In this document: piece by piece, positions 8,396 through 18,388 of the stretch
Layout: each line of letters starts with the position of its first letter
How positions within the stretch are numbered: the stretch's first letter is position 1
From: Candidatus Dietzia intestinigallinarum
GTDB taxonomy: Bacteria; Actinomycetota; Actinomycetes; Mycobacteriales; Mycobacteriaceae
Length of the DNA: 64,000 nucleotides
Assembly (NCBI GenBank): GCA_019119875.1
Contig: DWWG01000242.1
Span: forward strand, 1 to 64,000
Reading direction: 5' to 3'
Program-made: the position numbers and the translations under genes
The notes under the pieces: generated by a model
Told to the model about the DNA's origin: nothing
Databases searched by the model: none
The model's input: only the letters and a program-made list of their open reading frames with translations

Positions 8396-9172
8396 GTGGA
8401 ATCGGCACTACAGGCCCGCGGGGTGTCCGTGGCCTACCGGCGGGGCGAGACCGTGCTGTCCGACGTCTCGGCGAGCGTCCCGGCCGGGGAGTTCACGGCC
8501 GTCATCGGGCCCAACGGTTGCGGTAAATCCACGCTGCTCAGGGCCTTCACCAGGCTGCTGGCCCCCTCGTCCGGTCAGGTGCTGGTCAACGGCGAGGACA
8601 TCTCCCGCATACGACCCGTGGAGCTGGCGCGCCGGATGAGCCTGCTCCCACAGGACTCACCGATCCCGGACGGGATCCGGGTGGCCGAGCTGGTCCGGCG
8701 CGGCCGCTACCCGCACCAGACCCTCTTCGCCCAGTGGAGCGCCCGCGACGAGGAGGCGGTGACGGCCGCCATGCGGGCGACCCACGTCGACGAGCTGGCG
8801 GATCGGCTCGTCGACACCCTGTCGGGCGGGCAACGCCAGCGGGTGTGGATCGCACTGGCCCTCGCCCAGGATGCGCCGTGCCTGCTGTTGGACGAGCCGA
8901 CCACCTTTCTGGACATCGCGCACCAGGTGGAGACACTGCGGCTGCTCGACGACCTCCGCGCACAGGGCCGCACGATCGTGGCGGTGCTGCACGAGCTGGG
9001 CAACGCGGCGAGGTTCGCGACGCACCTGATCGTGATGAAGGACGGACGGGTGGTGGCGACCGGACGGCCCGCCGACCTGCTGACCGAGGAGCTGATCGAG
9101 GAGGTCTTCGATCTGCGGTGCCGGGTGATCCCCGATCCGGATACCGAGACGCCGGTCATCCTGCCGCGGTGA
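8396..9172 (+). CDS. Iron-siderophore ABC transporter ATPase (FepC-like)
   Basis: This ATP-binding subunit, about 258 residues, powers the two permeases encoded upstream. Visible motifs are Walker A GPNGCGKST, the Q-loop region LLPQDSPIPDG, the ABC signature LSGGQRQRVWIA, Walker B CLLLDEPTTFLD and the H-loop VLHELG. I place the start at the GTG six bases after AGGAG (8385-8389) rather than at the TTG that abuts the ribosome site. It is the last gene of the operon and converges on dinG. Confidence 0.94.
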   Translation: MESALQARGVSVAYRRGETVLSDVSASVPAGEFTAVIGPNGCGKSTLLRAFTRLLAPSSGQVLVNGEDISRIRPVELARRMSLLPQDSPIPDGIRVAELVRRGRYPHQTLFAQWSARDEEAVTAAMRATHVDELADRLVDTLSGGQRQRVWIALALAQDAPCLLLDEPTTFLDIAHQVETLRLLDDLRAQGRTIVAVLHELGNAARFATHLIVMKDGRVVATGRPADLLTEELIEEVFDLRCRVIPDPDTETPVILPR

Positions 9173-9183
9173 CGGCCGACGCC

Positions 9184-11292
9184 TCAGGAGTCGCGGAGCC
9201 TCTCGAGCGCCCCCAGCACGACGTCCCGGTTGGTGGTCTGCCAGAACGGGGGCAGGGAGGCGCGCAGGTAGCCGCCGTACCGGGCGGTGACCAGGCGCGA
9301 GTCGAGGATCGCGACGACACCGCGGTCCTCGGTGCGTCGCAGGAGGCGGCCGACGCCCTGCGCGAGCAGGAGGGCGGCGTGGTTTCCGGCGACGGCGAGG
9401 AACCCGTTCCCTCCACGGGCGGCCACCGACCGCTGCCGGGCCGACAGCAGCGGATCATCGGGGCGAGGGAACGGAATCCGGTCGATCACCACCAGCGACA
9501 GGGACCTGCCGGGCACGTCGACGCCCTGCCAGAGCGAGAGCGTCCCGACGAGCGTGGTCTCCTCGTCCCGGGCGAACCGCTCCACGAGATTGGCCGTGGA
9601 ATCCTCGCCCTGACACAGGACGGGGGTGTCCAGCCGGTCCCGGAGGAGTTCGGCCGCGGCTCTGGCCGCGCGCATCGAGGAGAACAACCCGAGCGTGCGG
9701 CCACCGGCGGCGGTGATCAGATCCACCAGCTCGTCCTCCGCGGCCGGCGCGGTCCCGTCTCGTCCCGGTGCGGGAAGATGCTCGGCCACGTACAGGATCC
9801 CGTTGCGCCGGTAGTCGAACGGTGATCCCGCGTCGAGGCCGGTCCAGCGCAGCGACGCGGCGTCGTCGTCGGACGGTGGTTCGAGCGACACCGCTGTGGA
9901 GGAGTCGACACGGGTGGACGAGGACGGTGGCAGCCCCCAGGTGGCGGCGAGCCCGTCGAACCTGCCGCCCGTGGTGAGGGTGGCGGAGGTGAGGATGACG
10001 GTGGACTCGGCGAAGAGCCGGGTGCGCAGGAGCCCGGCGACGGTCAACGGGGCGACCCGCAGGATCCGGCCGCGGCGGTCCTCGACGCTCATCCAGACGA
10101 TCTCCAGGCGCTCGGCCACGGGCTTGTCGTACGAGGAGAGCATGCGGTCGGCGGCGTCGGCGATCTCGTCCAGCGCCGCCAGTGTCTTCTGCCGTTCCGA
10201 GGCGCCCTGCGGATCGCCGGCGGCCTCACCGGGCCTGGGGCCGGGGACGGCGCCGCGGCAGTTCTCCGCCGTGTGGCGCACGGCCGCCAGCGCGAGGTCC
10301 GCGCCCTCGGGCAGCACGTCCCAGCGGCCGTCGGGGCAGATCTCCAGCAGCGTCGCCAGGCCCTCACCCGCGGCGACCATCCGGTCGGCGGTCTGCTTGT
10401 CCACCAGCTTGGCGGCGCGGCGGGCGGCCTGGATCACCGCGGCCCCGGTCAGCTCGGCGGTGGTCACACCCGTCACCCGGTCGGACAGCTCGTGGGCCTC
10501 GTCGATCACCACCGCGTCGTGCTCGGGCAGCACGGAGACGTCGGTCATGGCGTCGATCGCGAGCAGCGCGTGGTTGGTCACCACGATGTCCGCCCGCCCG
10601 GCCTCCTGTCGGGCCCGCTCGGCGAAGCACTCGGTGAACTCCGGGCACAGCTGCCCCAGGCATTCGCGGCTCGTCACCGACACCTGACGCCAGGCGGCAT
10701 CCGAGACTCCGCGCGGGAGATCGTCCCGGTCCCCGGTGTCGGTCTCCTGCGCCCAGTCGTGCAGTCGGGCGATCTCGCGGCCCAGCCACGAGGTGGGGCC
10801 GGTGTCGCCGGACGGGGCCTGCCGTGGGGGCCGTGCGGCCGTGGACTCTCCGCCCAGGGGCAGGTCGAAGAGCTCCTCCGTCTCGATCTCGTCCGGATCC
10901 GCCTCGTCGACCGGCCCGGAGCCGACCCGGTGCAGGCACAGGTAGTTGCCGCGGCCCTTGAGGATCGCGTGGGACGGGGTCACCCCGAGCGAGGGCCGCA
11001 GGGCCGCGGACAGGCGGGGCAGATCGCGGTCCACCAGTTGGTTCTGCAGGGCGATCGTGGCGGTGGACACCACCACGGTGCCGCCGGTCTCCACCGCGTG
11101 GCGCAGCGAGGGCACGAGGTAGGCCAGTGACTTGCCGGTGCCGGTACCGGCCTGGACGGCGAGGTGCTCGCCGGTGGCCAGTGCGTTCCCCACGGCCTCG
11201 GCCATCGTCATCTGGCCGTCCCGTCGACTGCCGCCCAGGCTCTCGACAGCGGTGTCGAGGAGCTCGGAGACAGGGGGGAGCGAGTCGGTCAC
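9184..11292 (-). CDS. dinG: DinG/XPD-like ATP-dependent DNA helicase
   Basis: The 702-residue product is a superfamily 2 helicase. It shows Walker A AGTGTGKS (residues 48-55), the DEAH box (VVIDEAHELSDR), a set of cysteines placed as in the XPD/DinG iron-sulfur domain (NYLCL, then C-x4-C-x5-C in CLGQLCPEFTEC) and a C-terminal helicase motif VIDRIPFPRPDDPL. Such enzymes unwind 5'-tailed duplexes, D-loops or R-loops during repair. The GTG start has no Shine-Dalgarno sequence but lies six bases after TAGGGT, so a leaderless transcript is likely. Confidence 0.9.
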   Translation of the reverse strand: MTDSLPPVSELLDTAVESLGGSRRDGQMTMAEAVGNALATGEHLAVQAGTGTGKSLAYLVPSLRHAVETGGTVVVSTATIALQNQLVDRDLPRLSAALRPSLGVTPSHAILKGRGNYLCLHRVGSGPVDEADPDEIETEELFDLPLGGESTAARPPRQAPSGDTGPTSWLGREIARLHDWAQETDTGDRDDLPRGVSDAAWRQVSVTSRECLGQLCPEFTECFAERARQEAGRADIVVTNHALLAIDAMTDVSVLPEHDAVVIDEAHELSDRVTGVTTAELTGAAVIQAARRAAKLVDKQTADRMVAAGEGLATLLEICPDGRWDVLPEGADLALAAVRHTAENCRGAVPGPRPGEAAGDPQGASERQKTLAALDEIADAADRMLSSYDKPVAERLEIVWMSVEDRRGRILRVAPLTVAGLLRTRLFAESTVILTSATLTTGGRFDGLAATWGLPPSSSTRVDSSTAVSLEPPSDDDAASLRWTGLDAGSPFDYRRNGILYVAEHLPAPGRDGTAPAAEDELVDLITAAGGRTLGLFSSMRAARAAAELLRDRLDTPVLCQGEDSTANLVERFARDEETTLVGTLSLWQGVDVPGRSLSLVVIDRIPFPRPDDPLLSARQRSVAARGGNGFLAVAGNHAALLLAQGVGRLLRRTEDRGVVAILDSRLVTARYGGYLRASLPPFWQTTNRDVVLGALERLRDS

Positions 11293-11298
11293 GCGGTA

Positions 11299-11304
11299 AC
11301 CCTA
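11299..11304 (-). promoter_or_regulatory. Predicted -10 element of leaderless dinG
   Basis: TAGGGT on the minus strand ends six bases before the dinG GTG, the spacing at which transcription would begin on the start codon itself. No Shine-Dalgarno sequence is visible. Confidence 0.6.
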
Positions 11305-12648
11305 GCGGCCCGGTGCGAGTGCCCGGACCGGCACCGCGGGGTCGCCGTCGCTGAGCGCGAGACCCTCCCACGGCAGGGTCACCATCACCGCGGCGTGATG
11401 CTCGCGGGACTGCTCGAGTGTCGGCAGCCCCGGAACGGGCTCGCCGCCCCGCAGGAGCGGGATCATCAGCTCGCGCTGCTGCAGGCCGGGCTCCTCGGGC
11501 GCGGTACCGGAGGCGGGGAAGAGCACCTCCTCGACCGCGGTACCCGAGCTGCGGTGGAGGCGGACCGCGCGTTTGGCGCCGGGCAGCGACTCCTTGTGCG
11601 TGGACCGTTTGGCCACCGGGATGCCGTCGACGTCGACCAGCTTGTAGACCATGCCCGCGGTCGGGGCGCCGGAGCCGGTCACCAGGCGGGTACCGACGCC
11701 GTAGACGTCGACGGGCTCGGCGCGCAGCGCGGCGATCGCGTACTCGTCCAGGTCGCCGGACACGACGATCCTGGTTCCCCGGGCCCCGAGGCCGTCCAGC
11801 TGGTCACGCACCTGGCGGGCCAGCACCCCCAGGTCGCCGGAGTCGATCCGCACGCCCCCGAGGTCGGTGCCGGCCACCTCGATCGCGGTGGCCACACCGG
11901 CGGTGATGTCGAAGGTGTCCACCAGCAACGTGGTGCCCACGCCCAGGGTGGCGACCTGGCTGCGGAAGGCCGCGGCCTCGTCGGTGCCGTCGGGTCCCGT
12001 GTGGAGCAGGGTGAACGAGTGCGCTGACGTACCGGCCGACGGCACACCGTGGCGGCGGGTCGCCTCGATGTTGGACGTGGAGTGGAATCCCGCCAGGTAG
12101 GAGGCGCGGGCCGCGGCCACGGCGGCCTCCTCGTGTGTGCGGCGCGACCCCATCTCGATGATGCGGCGCCCCCGTGCGGCGGAGGTCATCCGGGCGGCCG
12201 CCGCGGCGATCGCACTGTCGTGATTGAACACGGACAGCACCAGTGTCTCGAGGACCACGCATTCGGCGAAGCCGCCGCGGACGCTGAGCACGGGGGAGCC
12301 CGGGAAGTAGAGCTCGCCCTCGCGGTAGCCGTCGATGTCCCCGGTGAAGCGGAAGTTCCGGAGCCACTCGACGGTCCGTTCGTCGAGGGAGTCCGCGACC
12401 ACCGCGATCTCCTCCTCGGAGAACCGGAAGTCGGCGAGACGCTCCAGGAGACGGCCGGTGCCGCCGACCACCCCGTAGCGACGGCCCGAGGGCAGTCGAC
12501 GGGCGAAGACCTCGAACACGCAGGGGCGGTGGGCGGTGCCGTCGGCCAACGCCGCGCTGATCATGGTGAGCTCGTACTTGTCGGTGAGGAGCGCGGTGGA
12601 GGGTCCCCCCGTCCGGGGCGCGGAGGAGGGGGATGTCGTCGGGGTCAC
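11302..12648 (-). CDS. pncB: Nicotinate phosphoribosyltransferase
   Basis: This enzyme converts nicotinate and PRPP to nicotinate mononucleotide in the NAD salvage (Preiss-Handler) pathway. The protein is 448 residues, the length of mycobacterial PncB1. It opens with the family motif [15 protein letters not shown] and carries [30 protein letters not shown] and the phosphate-binding region [14 protein letters not shown]. The GTG at 12648 lacks a Shine-Dalgarno sequence but follows TAGAGT by seven bases, suggesting a leaderless message. It is divergent from clpS. Confidence 0.94.
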   Translation of the reverse strand: MTPTTSPSSAPRTGGPSTALLTDKYELTMISAALADGTAHRPCVFEVFARRLPSGRRYGVVGGTGRLLERLADFRFSEEEIAVVADSLDERTVEWLRNFRFTGDIDGYREGELYFPGSPVLSVRGGFAECVVLETLVLSVFNHDSAIAAAAARMTSAARGRRIIEMGSRRTHEEAAVAAARASYLAGFHSTSNIEATRRHGVPSAGTSAHSFTLLHTGPDGTDEAAAFRSQVATLGVGTTLLVDTFDITAGVATAIEVAGTDLGGVRIDSGDLGVLARQVRDQLDGLGARGTRIVVSGDLDEYAIAALRAEPVDVYGVGTRLVTGSGAPTAGMVYKLVDVDGIPVAKRSTHKESLPGAKRAVRLHRSSGTAVEEVLFPASGTAPEEPGLQQRELMIPLLRGGEPVPGLPTLEQSREHHAAVMVTLPWEGLALSDGDPAVPVRALAPGR

Positions 12649-12655
12649 GCGGCCG

Positions 12656-12661
12656 ACTCTA
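12656..12661 (-). promoter_or_regulatory. Predicted -10 element of leaderless pncB
   Basis: TAGAGT on the minus strand lies seven bases before the pncB GTG. No ribosome-binding site is present. Confidence 0.6.
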
Positions 12662-12688
12662 CGTCGTGGCCACAGGGGCGGTAATCCG

Positions 12689-12694
12689 TATCCT
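12689..12694 (+). promoter_or_regulatory. Predicted -10 element of leaderless clpS
   Basis: TATCCT lies seven bases before the clpS ATG. It faces the pncB promoter across 27 bases, so the two divergent promoters nearly touch. Confidence 0.55.
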
Positions 12695-12701
12695 GGGATG
12701 C

Positions 12702-13046
12702 ATGCACCCAGTGACGACACCGCTCGCGGCCGTCCGGCGGATCGCCCCGGTCATGGCGATGCCCTCGGCGGCGCCCGTGGAGTCCACGGATACGGAGCTC
12801 CACGGCGGGATCGACAAACCGTGGCTCACCGTGGTCTGGGACGATCCGGTCAACCTCATGAGTTACGTGACGTTCGTCTTCCAGCGGGTGTTCGGGTACA
12901 GCCGGGAGAAGGCCCACGAGCTGATGCTCAAGGTCCACAACGACGGCCGCGCCGTGGTGTCCTCCGGGAGCCGGGACAAGGTGGAGAACGACGTGCGGAA
13001 GCTGCAGGAGGCCGGGTTGTGGGCCACCATGCAGCGGGAGGCGTGA
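12702..13046 (+). CDS. clpS: ATP-dependent Clp protease adaptor ClpS
   Basis: ClpS delivers N-degron substrates to the ClpC/ClpP protease. The core is clear: [19 protein letters not shown], then [21 protein letters not shown], and the end motif [11 protein letters not shown] closely matches mycobacterial ClpS. The start at 12702 gives 114 residues; a later ATG (12753) would give 97, near the usual 95-105. The context (pncB, DUF2017, rhomboid, murI, rph, rdgB) matches the conserved mycobacterial clpS neighbourhood. Confidence 0.92.
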   Translation: MHPVTTPLAAVRRIAPVMAMPSAAPVESTDTELHGGIDKPWLTVVWDDPVNLMSYVTFVFQRVFGYSREKAHELMLKVHNDGRAVVSSGSRDKVENDVRKLQEAGLWATMQREA

Positions 13047-13050
13047 ACCG

Positions 13051-13680
13051 GTGAAGGCGTGGCAGCGGAAGTCATCCCTGGGCGGTCCCCGCATCAAGTC
13101 GGTGATGGAGAGCCACGAGGTGCAGATCCTGCACGCGCTGGTCAGCAATGTGGTGGACATGCTCGAGCAGCGCCGCGACTCGGCGCCGCGCGACGAGCTG
13201 GCCGAGATCACCGGGATGCGCAGTGGCCACTCGGAACTGCCGGACGAGGCGCCTCTGGCCCGGCTGCTGCCGGACTTCCACCGTCCCGAGAAGGCGGACG
13301 CCCCGAAGGGGTCGTCCGGTTCGGATGCGGACCGGGCGGCCGTCGTGCGCGCCCACAACTCCGGGATGCGGATGATCCACGAGCCGGCGATCATCGACGC
13401 CAAGCTCGAGTCGGCGGCGGTCCTGCTGCGCTCGCTGCCCGCCCGGGGCGGGACGGTGTCGCTGACGCCGGAGCAGGCGCAGGCCTGGATGGGCTGCCTC
13501 AACGACGTCCGGTTGGGCCTGGGCGCGGTGCTGCTCGAGGCGGGCGCGGTGGACGGCGTCCCGGCCACCGACATCCCTGAGTTCGTCCCGGAGGGCGATC
13601 CCCGTTCGGCCCAGCTCGACGTCTACCACTGGCTGACATTCATGCAGGACTCCCTGTGCACCGCCCTGACCGGGTCGTGA
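13051..13680 (+). CDS. DUF2017 protein
   Basis: The 209-residue protein belongs to the DUF2017 family, found directly after clpS in mycobacteria and relatives; its function is unknown. Its sequence is mostly helical and soluble (ESHEVQILHALVSNVVDMLEQRR near the N-terminus; LTPEQAQAWMGCLNDVRLGLGAVL in the middle). The GTG start lies four bases past the clpS stop, with GGAGG inside the end of clpS, so the two are co-transcribed. Conserved pairing with clpS suggests a role near regulated proteolysis, which is inference only. Confidence 0.88.
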   Translation: MKAWQRKSSLGGPRIKSVMESHEVQILHALVSNVVDMLEQRRDSAPRDELAEITGMRSGHSELPDEAPLARLLPDFHRPEKADAPKGSSGSDADRAAVVRAHNSGMRMIHEPAIIDAKLESAAVLLRSLPARGGTVSLTPEQAQAWMGCLNDVRLGLGAVLLEAGAVDGVPATDIPEFVPEGDPRSAQLDVYHWLTFMQDSLCTALTGS

Positions 13681-13690
13681 GGAGGACACC

Positions 13691-14362
13691 GTGTACCACG
13701 ATCCCCGATTCCCCGTGACCGCCGGAGCCGGCGGGACCGGAGCCGCGCCCGCGGCGAAGGGTCCGCGCCGGTGGCCGGCGCTCGTCCTGCTGTTCTGCTT
13801 CGTCGGCCTGATGTGGGTGGTGGAGGCGGCCGACTGGGTGCTTGTGGAGGCGACCGGGAACGAGCAGGTCCTGGACGGCTACGGGGTGCGCCCACTCTCT
13901 GCCGACGGCCTGTTGGGCATCCTGTTCCAGCCGCTGCTCCACGGGGACTGGGCGCACCTCATCGGCAACTCGATCGCATTGCTCGTGTTGGGGTCGATCA
14001 TCGCGATGTCGGGGGTCCGCCCCCTGGTCACCGTCACGCTCATCTCGTGGCTGGCGTCGGGGATCGTGTCATGGCTGCTCGGTGGCACCGGCACGGTCCA
14101 CATCGGCGCCTCGGGGATCGTGTTCGGCTACATCATCTACGTGATCGTGCGGGGCTTCTTCTCCCGCAGGTTCCTGCATCTGCTCGTCGGTGTGTTGATC
14201 GGCGTGTTCTACGGGCTCGACGCGGTGGCGGGTCTGTCTCCGCTGCAGGCCGGGGTGTCGTGGCAGGGGCACCTGGGCGGGGCGATCGGTGGCTTCCTCA
14301 CGGCGTACGGCCTCAAGCGCGACCGTGCGCCTAAGCAGCTCGCCCCCGGGCGGTTCACGTGA
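13691..14362 (+). CDS. Rhomboid-family intramembrane serine protease
   Basis: The 223-residue protein has about six hydrophobic segments and the rhomboid motifs HLIGNS (oxyanion Asn), GASGIVFGY with the nucleophile Ser141, and [10 protein letters not shown] with the catalytic His194. Rhomboids cleave membrane-protein substrates within the bilayer; the substrates here are unknown. The GTG follows GAGGAGG and the gene overlaps murI by four bases. An uncharacterised rhomboid occupies the same place before murI in mycobacteria. Confidence 0.9.
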   Translation: MYHDPRFPVTAGAGGTGAAPAAKGPRRWPALVLLFCFVGLMWVVEAADWVLVEATGNEQVLDGYGVRPLSADGLLGILFQPLLHGDWAHLIGNSIALLVLGSIIAMSGVRPLVTVTLISWLASGIVSWLLGGTGTVHIGASGIVFGYIIYVIVRGFFSRRFLHLLVGVLIGVFYGLDAVAGLSPLQAGVSWQGHLGGAIGGFLTAYGLKRDRAPKQLAPGRFT

Positions 14363-15213
14363 CGCCCGGCCGGCAGTTCGCGCGGCCGACGCCCCCGGAC
14401 CGGGACGCGCCGATCGGGGTCTTCGACTCCGGGGCGGGTGGTCTGACGGTGGCGCGCGCGATCATGGACCAGCTGCCGGACGAGTCGGTGGTCTACATCG
14501 GCGACACCGCCCACGGGCCGTACGGTCCGCTGCCCATCGCCCGGGTCCGGGCGCACGCCCTGGCGATCGGCGACGAGCTGGTCGAGCGCGGGGTCAAGGC
14601 TCTGGTGATCGCGTGCAACACGGCGTCGGCGGCGATGCTGCGGGACGCTCGCGAGCGTTATCCGGTGCCGGTCGTGGAGGTGATCCAGCCGGCGGCCCGT
14701 CGCGCGGTGGCCACCACGCGGTCGGGCAGGATCGGGGTGATCGCCACGCGGGCGACGGTCGCCTCACGGGCCTACGACGACGCGCTGGCGGCTGCCCCGG
14801 GTGTGGAGCTGACGTCGGTGGCGTGCCCCAAGTTCGTGGAGTTCGTGGAGCGCGGCATCACCAGCGGGCGTCAGGTCCTGGGGTTGGCGGAGGCCTACCT
14901 GGGCCCGATCCGGCACTCGGATGTCGACACGTTGGTGTTGGGCTGCACGCACTACCCGCTGCTGTCGGGGGTCATCCAGTTGGCGGTGGGGGACCACGTC
15001 ACGTTGGTCTCGAGCGCCGAGGAGACCGCAAAGGACGTGCTGCGCGTGCTCACCGCGCAGGATTTGTTGCGGCCTCACGACCCGGAGGTCCCGGCGACCC
15101 GGGAGTTCCTGGTCACCGGCGATCCGGATGCGTTCCGCAGGGTCGCCTCGCGCTTCCTCGGCCCCGGGCTGGTGGAGGTGGGTCGGACGCCGGTGGTCGC
15201 CGATCGTGCGTGA
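14359..15213 (+). CDS. murI: Glutamate racemase
   Basis: This cofactor-independent racemase makes D-glutamate for peptidoglycan. It carries the substrate motif [10 protein letters not shown] and the two catalytic cysteines, Cys86 in IACNTASA and Cys196 in GCTHYPLL. The length of 284 residues is typical. The GTG start overlaps the rhomboid stop by four bases. Confidence 0.96.
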   Translation: MTPGRQFARPTPPDRDAPIGVFDSGAGGLTVARAIMDQLPDESVVYIGDTAHGPYGPLPIARVRAHALAIGDELVERGVKALVIACNTASAAMLRDARERYPVPVVEVIQPAARRAVATTRSGRIGVIATRATVASRAYDDALAAAPGVELTSVACPKFVEFVERGITSGRQVLGLAEAYLGPIRHSDVDTLVLGCTHYPLLSGVIQLAVGDHVTLVSSAEETAKDVLRVLTAQDLLRPHDPEVPATREFLVTGDPDAFRRVASRFLGPGLVEVGRTPVVADRA

Positions 15214-15276
15214 CACGTGCGGCGAGCAGGGACGCAGTCGGCACGACACGTCACCCGACGTGGCACGATGGTGCCC

Positions 15277-16056
15277 ATGTTTCTGACTGTCCTGGGGTGT
15301 TCGGGAAGTATCGGCGGGCCCACGTCGCCGGCGTCCGGGTACCTCGTGGAGGTCGAGGGTCTGCCGCCCGTGGTGATCGATATGGGGCCGGGTGTCCTGG
15401 GGGCGTTGCAGCGTCACGCCGTGCCGGAGGACGCCGTCATTCTGCTGTCCCATCTCCACGCCGACCACTGCCTGGACGTGCCGGGCCTGCTGGTGTTGCG
15501 CCGGTTCGGTCCGCATTCGGCCACCGCCGGTCGGGTGCCGTTGGTGGGGCCGTCGGGGACGGCGTACCGGATCGGGGTGGCGTCGGCGGAGGAGCCGGGG
15601 GCGGTGGACGATCTGTCGGACACGTTCGAGGTGTCGACGTGGGATGTCACGCCCGAACTGGAGGTGAAGGACGACGACGACGAGGTGGGCCTGACCGTGC
15701 GGGCCGGTCGGGTGGATCATCCTCCGGAGTCGTACGGACTGCGCCTCACCTCGGCGGACGGCCGGGTTCTGGCGTACAGCGGTGACACCGCGTACTGCGA
15801 GTCGGTGGTCGAACTGGCGGCCGGCGCGGACGTCCTGCTGTGCGAGGCGTCCTGGACGCATCAGGAGGGTCGTCCGCCGGGGATTCACATGTCGGGCCGG
15901 GAGGCCGGCCTGGTGGCGCGCCGGGCCGGCGTGGGGCGACTGGTGTTGACCCACATCCCGCCGTGGACGGACCCCGAGGCGGTGCGTGCGGAGGCCGCCT
16001 CGGAGTTCAGCGGTGAGATCCTGATCGCCGAGCCGGATCTGAGTCTGCAGGTCTGA
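15277..16056 (+). CDS. Metallo-beta-lactamase-fold phosphodiesterase-like protein
   Basis: The product, about 259 residues, has the zinc-binding HLHADHCLD motif, AYSGDT and the late HIPPW metal-site region of the RNase Z/ElaC-like branch of the metallo-beta-lactamase fold. Its sequence closely resembles Mycobacterium tuberculosis Rv1339, reported to be an atypical cyclic-nucleotide phosphodiesterase and found in the same murI-rph setting. The start is uncertain: the ATG at 15277 sits seven bases after CACGAT (leaderless-like), while ATG 15268 and GTG 15217 are in frame. Confidence 0.88.
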   Translation: MFLTVLGCSGSIGGPTSPASGYLVEVEGLPPVVIDMGPGVLGALQRHAVPEDAVILLSHLHADHCLDVPGLLVLRRFGPHSATAGRVPLVGPSGTAYRIGVASAEEPGAVDDLSDTFEVSTWDVTPELEVKDDDDEVGLTVRAGRVDHPPESYGLRLTSADGRVLAYSGDTAYCESVVELAAGADVLLCEASWTHQEGRPPGIHMSGREAGLVARRAGVGRLVLTHIPPWTDPEAVRAEAASEFSGEILIAEPDLSLQV

Positions 16057-16115
16057 GTCTGCAGATCTGAGTGCCTCGCGGGGGTCGCCCCCACGCGGCG
16101 GAGTGCGGGCGCGGC

Positions 16116-16121
16116 TAGGAT
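16116..16121 (+). promoter_or_regulatory. rph: Predicted -10 element before rph
   Basis: TAGGAT lies eight bases before the rph GTG. Its AGGA could also serve as a weak ribosome site, so leaderless initiation is possible but not unique here. Confidence 0.5.
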
Positions 16122-16129
16122 CTGCGCAC

Positions 16130-16915
16130 GTGACTTCTTCGAGTATCGGCAGAGCAGACGGACGCGCGGACGGCGAACTGCGTGAGGTGACCATCACGCG
16201 GGGGTTCACGTCGCATCCGGCGGGTTCGGTTCTCGTCACCTTCGGGCAGACCCGGGTGATGTGCACCGCGAGCGTCACCGAGGGGGTGCCGCGCTGGCGC
16301 AAGGGGTCGGGGCTGGGCTGGCTCACCGCCGAGTACGCGATGCTGCCCGCCGCGACTCATGAGCGTTCCGGCCGTGAGTCGGTGCGGGGCAAGGTCGGTG
16401 GCCGCACTCACGAGATCAGTCGCCTGGTGGGCCGCTCTCTGCGCGCGTGCATCGACCTGTCCGCGCTGGGGGAGAACACCATCGCGCTGGACTGTGACGT
16501 GCTCCAGGCGGACGGCGGCACCCGGACCGCGGCCATCACCGGTGCGTACGTCGCGCTGGCGGATGCGGTGACCTGGCTGCAGTCCAAGGGGGCGGTGACC
16601 GGCAACCCGCTCACCGGGGCGATCGCCGCGGTGAGCGTCGGTGTGGTCGACGGCCGGGTGCTGTGTGACCTGCCGTACGAGGAGGATTCGCGGGCCGAGG
16701 TGGACATGAACGTGGTGTGCACGGATTCGGGTGAGCTCATCGAGGTGCAGGGCACCGCGGAGGCCGCCCCGTTCGGTCGGGATGCCCTGAACGAGATGCT
16801 CGACTCGGCGCAGGCCGGGTGCGAGAAGCTGTTCGAGCTGCAGCGTCGGGCGCTGGACGCGCCGTATCCGGGGGTGCTGCCCACCCCGCCCGGCGTGCCG
16901 GCCCGGGGGGAGTAG
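16130..16915 (+). CDS. rph: Ribonuclease PH
   Basis: This phosphorolytic 3'-5' exoribonuclease trims tRNA 3' ends. The sequence shows the family features GRADGR near the N-terminus, [29 protein letters not shown], the RGK region and [19 protein letters not shown] chose the GTG giving 261 residues, close to mycobacterial RNase PH (259); the earlier ATG at 16103 overlaps the promoter-like TAGGAT. rdgB follows three bases after its stop, a widely conserved pair. Confidence 0.96.
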   Translation: MTSSSIGRADGRADGELREVTITRGFTSHPAGSVLVTFGQTRVMCTASVTEGVPRWRKGSGLGWLTAEYAMLPAATHERSGRESVRGKVGGRTHEISRLVGRSLRACIDLSALGENTIALDCDVLQADGGTRTAAITGAYVALADAVTWLQSKGAVTGNPLTGAIAAVSVGVVDGRVLCDLPYEEDSRAEVDMNVVCTDSGELIEVQGTAEAAPFGRDALNEMLDSAQAGCEKLFELQRRALDAPYPGVLPTPPGVPARGE

Positions 16916-16918
16916 ATC

Positions 16919-17599
16919 GTGAGCGTGCGACTGCTCGTCGCCAGCCGCAACGCCAAGAAGCTCGCCGAGTTGCGGCGGGTGCTGGAGTCGGAGGGGATCG
17001 TCGGGATCGAGCCGGTGGGCCTGGACGAGGTCGCCGAGTTCCCGGAGGAGCCCGAGGACGGTGCCACGTTCGCGGAGAACGCCCTCATCAAGGCGCGTGC
17101 GGGTGCCCGGGCCACGGGCCTGCCGTGCCTGGCGGACGACTCGGGGCTCGCGGTGGATGCGTTGAACGGGATGCCTGGTGTGCTCTCGGCGCGCTGGGCC
17201 GGCCGTCACGGTCACGACGCCGCCAACAACGAGCTTCTGCTGGCCCAGCTGGCAGACGTCCCCGACGGGCGACGCGGCGCGGCGTTCGTCTCCGCCTGCG
17301 CACTGGTCCGGCCGGGGGAGGACTCGGGCCCCGGCGGGGTGCCCGATTCGTGTTTCACGCCGGGGCCGGACGGTGCCGAGACGGTGGAGGAGGGGCGCTG
17401 GTCGGGCACGATCCTGCGCGCGCCGCGCGGGGAGGGCGGTTTCGGCTACGACCCGCTGTTCCTGCCCGAGGGGGCGCACAGCACCGCCGCCGAACTCAGC
17501 CCGCAGGAGAAGGACGCGGCCTCTCATCGGGGCCGCGCTCTGCGGGCACTCGCGCCGGCCCTGCGCGCCCTGGCCTCGGCGGGCGACCGCTCGGCCTGA
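16919..17599 (+). CDS. rdgB: Non-canonical purine NTP pyrophosphatase (dITP/XTPase)
   Basis: RdgB/HAM1 enzymes clean the nucleotide pool by hydrolysing dITP, ITP and XTP. Motifs seen are SRNAKKLAELRRVL, the metal-binding LADDSGLAVDAL, GFGYDPLFLPEG and the end motif SHRGRALRAL. At 226 residues it is about 20 longer than most, because of a Gly/Pro-rich insertion (GEDSGPGGVPDS) before the GEGGFGYDP motif. Confidence 0.95.
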   Translation: MSVRLLVASRNAKKLAELRRVLESEGIVGIEPVGLDEVAEFPEEPEDGATFAENALIKARAGARATGLPCLADDSGLAVDALNGMPGVLSARWAGRHGHDAANNELLLAQLADVPDGRRGAAFVSACALVRPGEDSGPGGVPDSCFTPGPDGAETVEEGRWSGTILRAPRGEGGFGYDPLFLPEGAHSTAAELSPQEKDAASHRGRALRALAPALRALASAGDRSA

Positions 17600-17608
17600 C
17601 CTTCCGCG

Positions 17609-18388
17609 TCAGTCGATCCGGGCGCGGTCGGTGCTCAGTACGAGAGGGCACCCGCGTTCCGGATGCTTTATGACCATCACCGGTTGCCGGTATATCTCCG
17701 ACACCCGCTCGGCCGTGAACACCTCGGCGGGGCTGCCGTCGGCGACGATGGCGCCGTCGGCCATCATGATCACCCGGTCGGAGTAGGCGGCCGCGAGGTT
17801 GAGATCGTGCAGGACGATCACCACGCAGGCGCCGTCGTCGCGAAGTCGCCGGGCGGTGCGGAGGACGAGCTCCTGATGCCGGAGGTCGAGGGCGGCGGTC
17901 GGTTCGTCGAGCAGGATCACCGGAGTGGTTTGTGCCAGCACACGGGCGAAGCCCGAGCGCGACATCTCGCCGCCGGAGAGGGTCTGGACGTCACGGCATC
18001 GCAGGTGACCGACCTCGGCACGGTCCATCGACTCGGAGACTATCTCGGTGTCCCGGACCGGCGAGGTGTTGTGTGACAGCCGCGCCAGGCCCACGATCTC
18101 CTCGACCGAGTAACTGAAGCGGACGACCTGGTCCTGGGGGAGGACAGCCCGTTCGAGAGCGAGTGCGCCTGGTTTGAATGACCGGATGTCGCACCCGTTG
18201 AGCAGTACCCGGCCGGTGGAGGGTTCGATGTCCGCCGCGAGAGCGGCGAACAGCGTCGACTTTCCGGCGCCGTTGGGGCCGATCAGGGTGGTGAGCTCGC
18301 CTCGGCGGAGTTCGGTGGTCACCTCGTGGATGATGCGGTTCCCGCCGAGCGTGACCGAGACGTTGTCGGCTTTGAGCACTGGGATCAC
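17609..18388 (-). CDS. hmuV: Heme ABC transporter ATPase HmuV
   Basis: This ATPase of the heme importer has Walker A GPNGAGKST, signature LSGGEMSRSGFARVLAQ, Walker B VILLDEPTAALD and the H-loop VLHDLN. The LSGGEMSR form and VLPQDQVVRFSYSVEEIV are typical of HmuV. The GTG at 18388 overlaps the permease stop by four bases and gives 259 residues. It is the distal gene of the iron-box-controlled hmuTUV operon. Confidence 0.93.
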   Translation of the reverse strand: MIPVLKADNVSVTLGGNRIIHEVTTELRRGELTTLIGPNGAGKSTLFAALAADIEPSTGRVLLNGCDIRSFKPGALALERAVLPQDQVVRFSYSVEEIVGLARLSHNTSPVRDTEIVSESMDRAEVGHLRCRDVQTLSGGEMSRSGFARVLAQTTPVILLDEPTAALDLRHQELVLRTARRLRDDGACVVIVLHDLNLAAAYSDRVIMMADGAIVADGSPAEVFTAERVSEIYRQPVMVIKHPERGCPLVLSTDRARID